Origin: Duganella sp. CF458
GTDB lineage: Bacteria > Pseudomonadota > Gammaproteobacteria > Burkholderiales > Burkholderiaceae_D
Reading direction: 5' to 3'
Length of the DNA: 64,000 nucleotides
Assembly (NCBI RefSeq): GCF_900113115.1
Contig: NZ_FOOF01000015.1
Location: 62,001-126,000, forward strand
Part shown: positions 61,675 through 64,000 of the stretch, in pieces
How the letters are laid out: each line of letters opens with the position of its first letter
Position numbering within the stretch: position 1 is the stretch's first letter
Notes under the pieces: generated by a model
What the model was told of the DNA's origin: nothing
What the model saw: the letters and a program-made list of their open reading frames with translations, nothing else
Databases searched by the model: none
Translations under genes and position numbers: made by a program

Positions 61675-61711
61675 CTTGGCGCAATCGGTAGGGGCAAGCA
61701 GAAAGAACCCT

Positions 61712-62731
61712 ATGAGCCAGCCAGCATCCACCGCCAAACCGATTATCCTGACCGGCGACCGTCCGACCGGTCCGCTGCACCTCGGCCACTTCGTGGGCAG
61801 CCTGCGCAATCGCGTCTCCTATCAGGATGACTACCAGCAGTTCATCATGCTGGCCGACTCGCAGGCGCTGACCGACAATATGGAAGACACCAACAAGGTG
61901 CACCGTAACGTGGTGGAAGTGGCGTTGGACTATATGGCTTGCGGCATCGATCCGGCCAAATCGACCATCCTGATCCAGTCGCAGATCCCGGAACTGGCCG
62001 AGCTGACCTTCTATTACCTGAACATGGTCACCGTGGCCCGCCTGGAACGTAACCCGACCGTGAAGCAGGAAATCGTGCTGCGCGGCTTTGAGCGCGACAT
62101 CCCGGCGGGTTTCCTGACCTACCCTGCTTCGCAGGCTGCCGATATTTCGGCTTTCAAGGCTACCGTTGTGCCGGTCGGCGAAGACCAGATCCCGATGATC
62201 GAGCAGACCAACGAGATCGTGCGCAAGTTCAACCGCCTGGCCAACAAGGAAATCCTGGTCGAGTGCAAGGCCGTAGTGCCGGAGGTGGGCCGCCTGCCGG
62301 GCATCGACGGCAAGGCGAAAATGTCCAAGTCCCTGGGTAACGTGATCAACCTGGGCGCCAGCGCTGCCGAAATCACCGCGGCCGTGAAAATGGTCTACAC
62401 CGACCCGCTGCACCTGAAAGTCGCCGATCCTGGCCACCTGGAAGGCAACGTCGCCTTCATCTACCTGGATGCCTTCGATACCGAAAAGGCCAGCCTGCAG
62501 GAGATGAAAGACCATTACGTGCGTGGCGGCCTGGGCGACTCCATCGTCAAGAAGCGTCTGGAAGCCGTGCTGCAGGACATGCTGGCTCCGATCCGCGCCC
62601 GCCGCGAAGAACTGGCCAAGGACAAGGGCTACATCATGCAGGTGCTGAAGGAAGGCACCATGCGCGCCCGCGAGGTGGCTGCCCGCACCACCGATGAAGT
62701 CAAGGCCGCCCTGGGCCTGAATTACTTCTGA
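61712..62731 (+). CDS. trpS: Tryptophanyl-tRNA synthetase
   Basis: 339 residues from the ATG at 61712; the longer frame begins inside the terminator. Charges tRNA-Trp. The class I motifs are PLHLGH (21-26, the HIGH motif) and KMSKS (203-207). The Trp-binding region ([35 protein letters not shown]) is complete. Length is usual for bacterial TrpRS. It is preceded by a leader peptide and terminator that suggest control by tryptophan-tRNA charging. It overlaps the DUF1294 gene by 1 nt. Confidence 0.96.
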   Translation: MSQPASTAKPIILTGDRPTGPLHLGHFVGSLRNRVSYQDDYQQFIMLADSQALTDNMEDTNKVHRNVVEVALDYMACGIDPAKSTILIQSQIPELAELTFYYLNMVTVARLERNPTVKQEIVLRGFERDIPAGFLTYPASQAADISAFKATVVPVGEDQIPMIEQTNEIVRKFNRLANKEILVECKAVVPEVGRLPGIDGKAKMSKSLGNVINLGASAAEITAAVKMVYTDPLHLKVADPGHLEGNVAFIYLDAFDTEKASLQEMKDHYVRGGLGDSIVKKRLEAVLQDMLAPIRARREELAKDKGYIMQVLKEGTMRAREVAARTTDEVKAALGLNYF

Positions 62732-63033
62732 TGCTGTTCACGGCCGCGCTGTATGCAATCGCCAGCGCGGCATGCTTTATCGCCTATGCGCTCGACAAGT
62801 CGGCTGCCCGCCAGGGCCGTCGCCGCACTCCCGAGCGCACACTGCTCATCCTTGGGCTGGCCGGCGGCTGGCCCGGCGGCTTCGCGGCGCAGCAGCTGTT
62901 GCGCCACAAGTCGTCCAAGACCTCTTTTCTAGTCAAGTTCTGGTTCACCGTGGCGCTAAACCTGGCGGCCCTCGTCGCGCTACAAGCCGGATGGATAAGT
63001 CTCGGCGGGCTCTTCGTGGGGCCACAGGGCTGA
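62731..63033 (+). CDS. DUF1294-family small membrane protein
   Basis: 100 residues with three hydrophobic segments (LFTAALYAIASAACFIAYAL; TLLILGLAGGWPGGFAAQQL; FWFTVALNLAALVALQAGWI). The central DKSAARQGRRRTPE and the GGWPGGFAAQQLLRHKSSKT stretch are the conserved core of DUF1294. Function unknown. Its ATG overlaps the trpS stop (TGATG), so it shares the trpS transcript and its possible attenuation. The 3' end overlaps the convergent gene by 54 nt. Confidence 0.88.
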   Translation: MLFTAALYAIASAACFIAYALDKSAARQGRRRTPERTLLILGLAGGWPGGFAAQQLLRHKSSKTSFLVKFWFTVALNLAALVALQAGWISLGGLFVGPQG

Positions 63034-64000
63034 ACGTTCCAGCGGCCTGAGTGCCGTGCTGCGGTCGATGTGGATCAGCGCATCGAACTGCTGTTCCGCA
63101 TCGGCAAAAAAGTAATGGCTCATGCGCTCCGTATCGGGCCGGTAGATCACGCCAATCGCTCTTTCCAGCAAACTCCCGTGCGCCCGCGCCAGGGTGCTGC
63201 TGCGGCCGCGCAGCGGCAGCAGGAAGGCCGGCATGCCCACCTCGTGCAGCACACGCTCGACGCTGTCGGGCCGGGACGGCACGATGGATTTCAATTCGGC
63301 CGGGCCATCCCAGTCGCTGGCCGCCGTCACGCTGCCCGCATGGGTGGTGAAGCCAAGCAGGAAGCTGTCCTGCGGCCGGTAACGTTCGCGCACCAGCTGG
63401 CCAAGGTTCAACTGGCCGTGCTTACCCATTTCGGTGTGGCGCGCATCGCCCAGGTGCGAGTTATGTGCCCACACCACGATGCGCGCCGGCCTGCCTATCG
63501 CTTGACCCAGATGTTCGCGCAGGGATTGCAGCGTTTCCGCCATATGCGAATCACGCACATTCCATGATTCGTCGCGGCCCTTGAACATGGCGCGGTAGTA
63601 CACCTCCGCATTGCGGGTCACGCGCGCGTTCTGCTGGGCGTAGAAGAATTCGTCCGCCAGCGTGCCGGCGCGCAGGTGTTCGTTGGCGACGCGGTTCATC
63701 TCCAGCAGTTGGCGCAACACTTCGGCTTCGCAGTCGGGCTTCATGCCGAAGCTGGTGGCGTAGCCGTAGCGCTGCGGGTCTTCCGCAAAGTGGTCGATGC
63801 AGGCGTAGCGCTGGCGCGCGCGGGCTGCGGCTTCCGGGTCGGCCTGGTCCAGGTAGTCGATCACCGCGTGCATCGATTGCTGCAGGCTGTACAGATCCAG
63901 GCCGTAGAAGCCGCAGCGGCGGGCCGGGCTGGCGACATGCTGGTTGTGCACGCGCAGCCAGTTCACCAGGTCCACGATCTCGTGGTTGCGCCACATCCAT
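62980..64000 (-). CDS. Erythromycin-esterase-family protein, 5' end cut by window edge
   Basis: At least 340 residues, open at the right edge, so the N-terminus is missing. EreA-type features: WRNHEIVDLVNWLRVHN, FYGLDLYSLQQSMHAVIDYL, RDSHMAETLQSLREHL and VVWAHNSHLGDARHTEMGKH (putative His metal ligands). Such proteins include macrolide esterases and many of unknown role with a phosphoribosyl or surface link; resistance is not implied by family alone. Confidence 0.85.
   Translation of the reverse strand, partial: WMWRNHEIVDLVNWLRVHNQHVASPARRCGFYGLDLYSLQQSMHAVIDYLDQADPEAAARARQRYACIDHFAEDPQRYGYATSFGMKPDCEAEVLRQLLEMNRVANEHLRAGTLADEFFYAQQNARVTRNAEVYYRAMFKGRDESWNVRDSHMAETLQSLREHLGQAIGRPARIVVWAHNSHLGDARHTEMGKHGQLNLGQLVRERYRPQDSFLLGFTTHAGSVTAASDWDGPAELKSIVPSRPDSVERVLHEVGMPAFLLPLRGRSSTLARAHGSLLERAIGVIYRPDTERMSHYFFADAEQQFDALIHIDRSTALRPLERSALWPHEEPAETYPSGL

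Overview
The window is GC-rich (apart from one patch near 56-58.6 kb), densely packed DNA typical of a soil or freshwater betaproteobacterium. It most resembles the Oxalobacteraceae (Massilia, Duganella, Janthinobacterium type). The evidence is the PEP-CTERM anchored protein, the YXWGXW/TSP3 proteins, the chemoreceptor repertoire, the codon bias and many short (1-4 nt) gene overlaps. No phage, transposase, plasmid or CRISPR signature was seen. The placement rests on protein-family flavour, not on a marker gene search.

Layout. 1-9.5 kb: tail-specific protease (prc, running off the left edge), a chemoreceptor, tdk coupled to a small HELAH membrane protein, and a reverse transsulfuration operon (cystathionine beta-synthase, then cystathionine gamma-lyase) that runs on into a zinc-ribbon protein. 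9.5-14.1 kb: a four-helix membrane protein, an S45 acylase co-transcribed with a ParB-like protein, and tRNA-Leu(TAA). 14.1-19.3 kb: a five-gene cassette matching the STM4015-STM4011 families (LRR protein, ATP-grasp, sulfatase-like hydrolase, two radical SAM enzymes). 19.3-24.1 kb: an ABC importer behind a structured leader, a lipoprotein and a PEP-CTERM protein. 24.1-31.5 kb: a probable copper-handling operon (TonB receptor, small Cys/His protein, TolC-like, multicopper oxidase, CLC transporter likely of the fluoride type), divergent from a persulfide-dioxygenase-like enzyme. 31.5-41.1 kb: M28 peptidase, glycine-zipper protein, FHA protein, pirin and OsmC proteins, and a two-gene module of a zinc-ribbon/SPFH-like coiled-coil protein with a Ser/Thr kinase-FGE fusion. 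41.3-49.6 kb: two small exported proteins, then a tight five-gene operon (SWIM, DUF5691, MoxR/YehL AAA+, DUF5682, VWA). 49.7-55.9 kb: RNase HI-like protein, cheW-chemoreceptor operon, and an HD hydrolase/MFS/periplasmic binding/DMT series. 55.9-59.0 kb: a lower-GC patch with a frameshifted SUKH-like gene, a metallo-beta-lactamase-fold protein, small orphan genes and a GNAT enzyme. 59-64 kb: CocE-type hydrolase, a second YXWGXW/TSP3 protein, trpS, a DUF1294 gene and a partial erythromycin-esterase-like gene.

The most interesting points are these. (1) trpS is preceded by a 16-codon ORF with tandem Trp codons, a rival hairpin and an intrinsic terminator, so it looks like a ribosome-mediated attenuator; the leader ORF may be leaderless. 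(2) The STM4011-4015 cassette has the enzyme content of a peptide or protein modification pathway but no known product. (3) The SWIM/DUF5691/MoxR/DUF5682/VWA operon is an uncharacterised AAA+-vWA machine. (4) The zinc-ribbon/SPFH plus kinase-FGE module lies close to an FHA protein. (5) Two unexplained structured leaders occur, one before the ABC importer and one before the first YXWGXW gene.

All family names come from reading motifs by eye. No database search was run.
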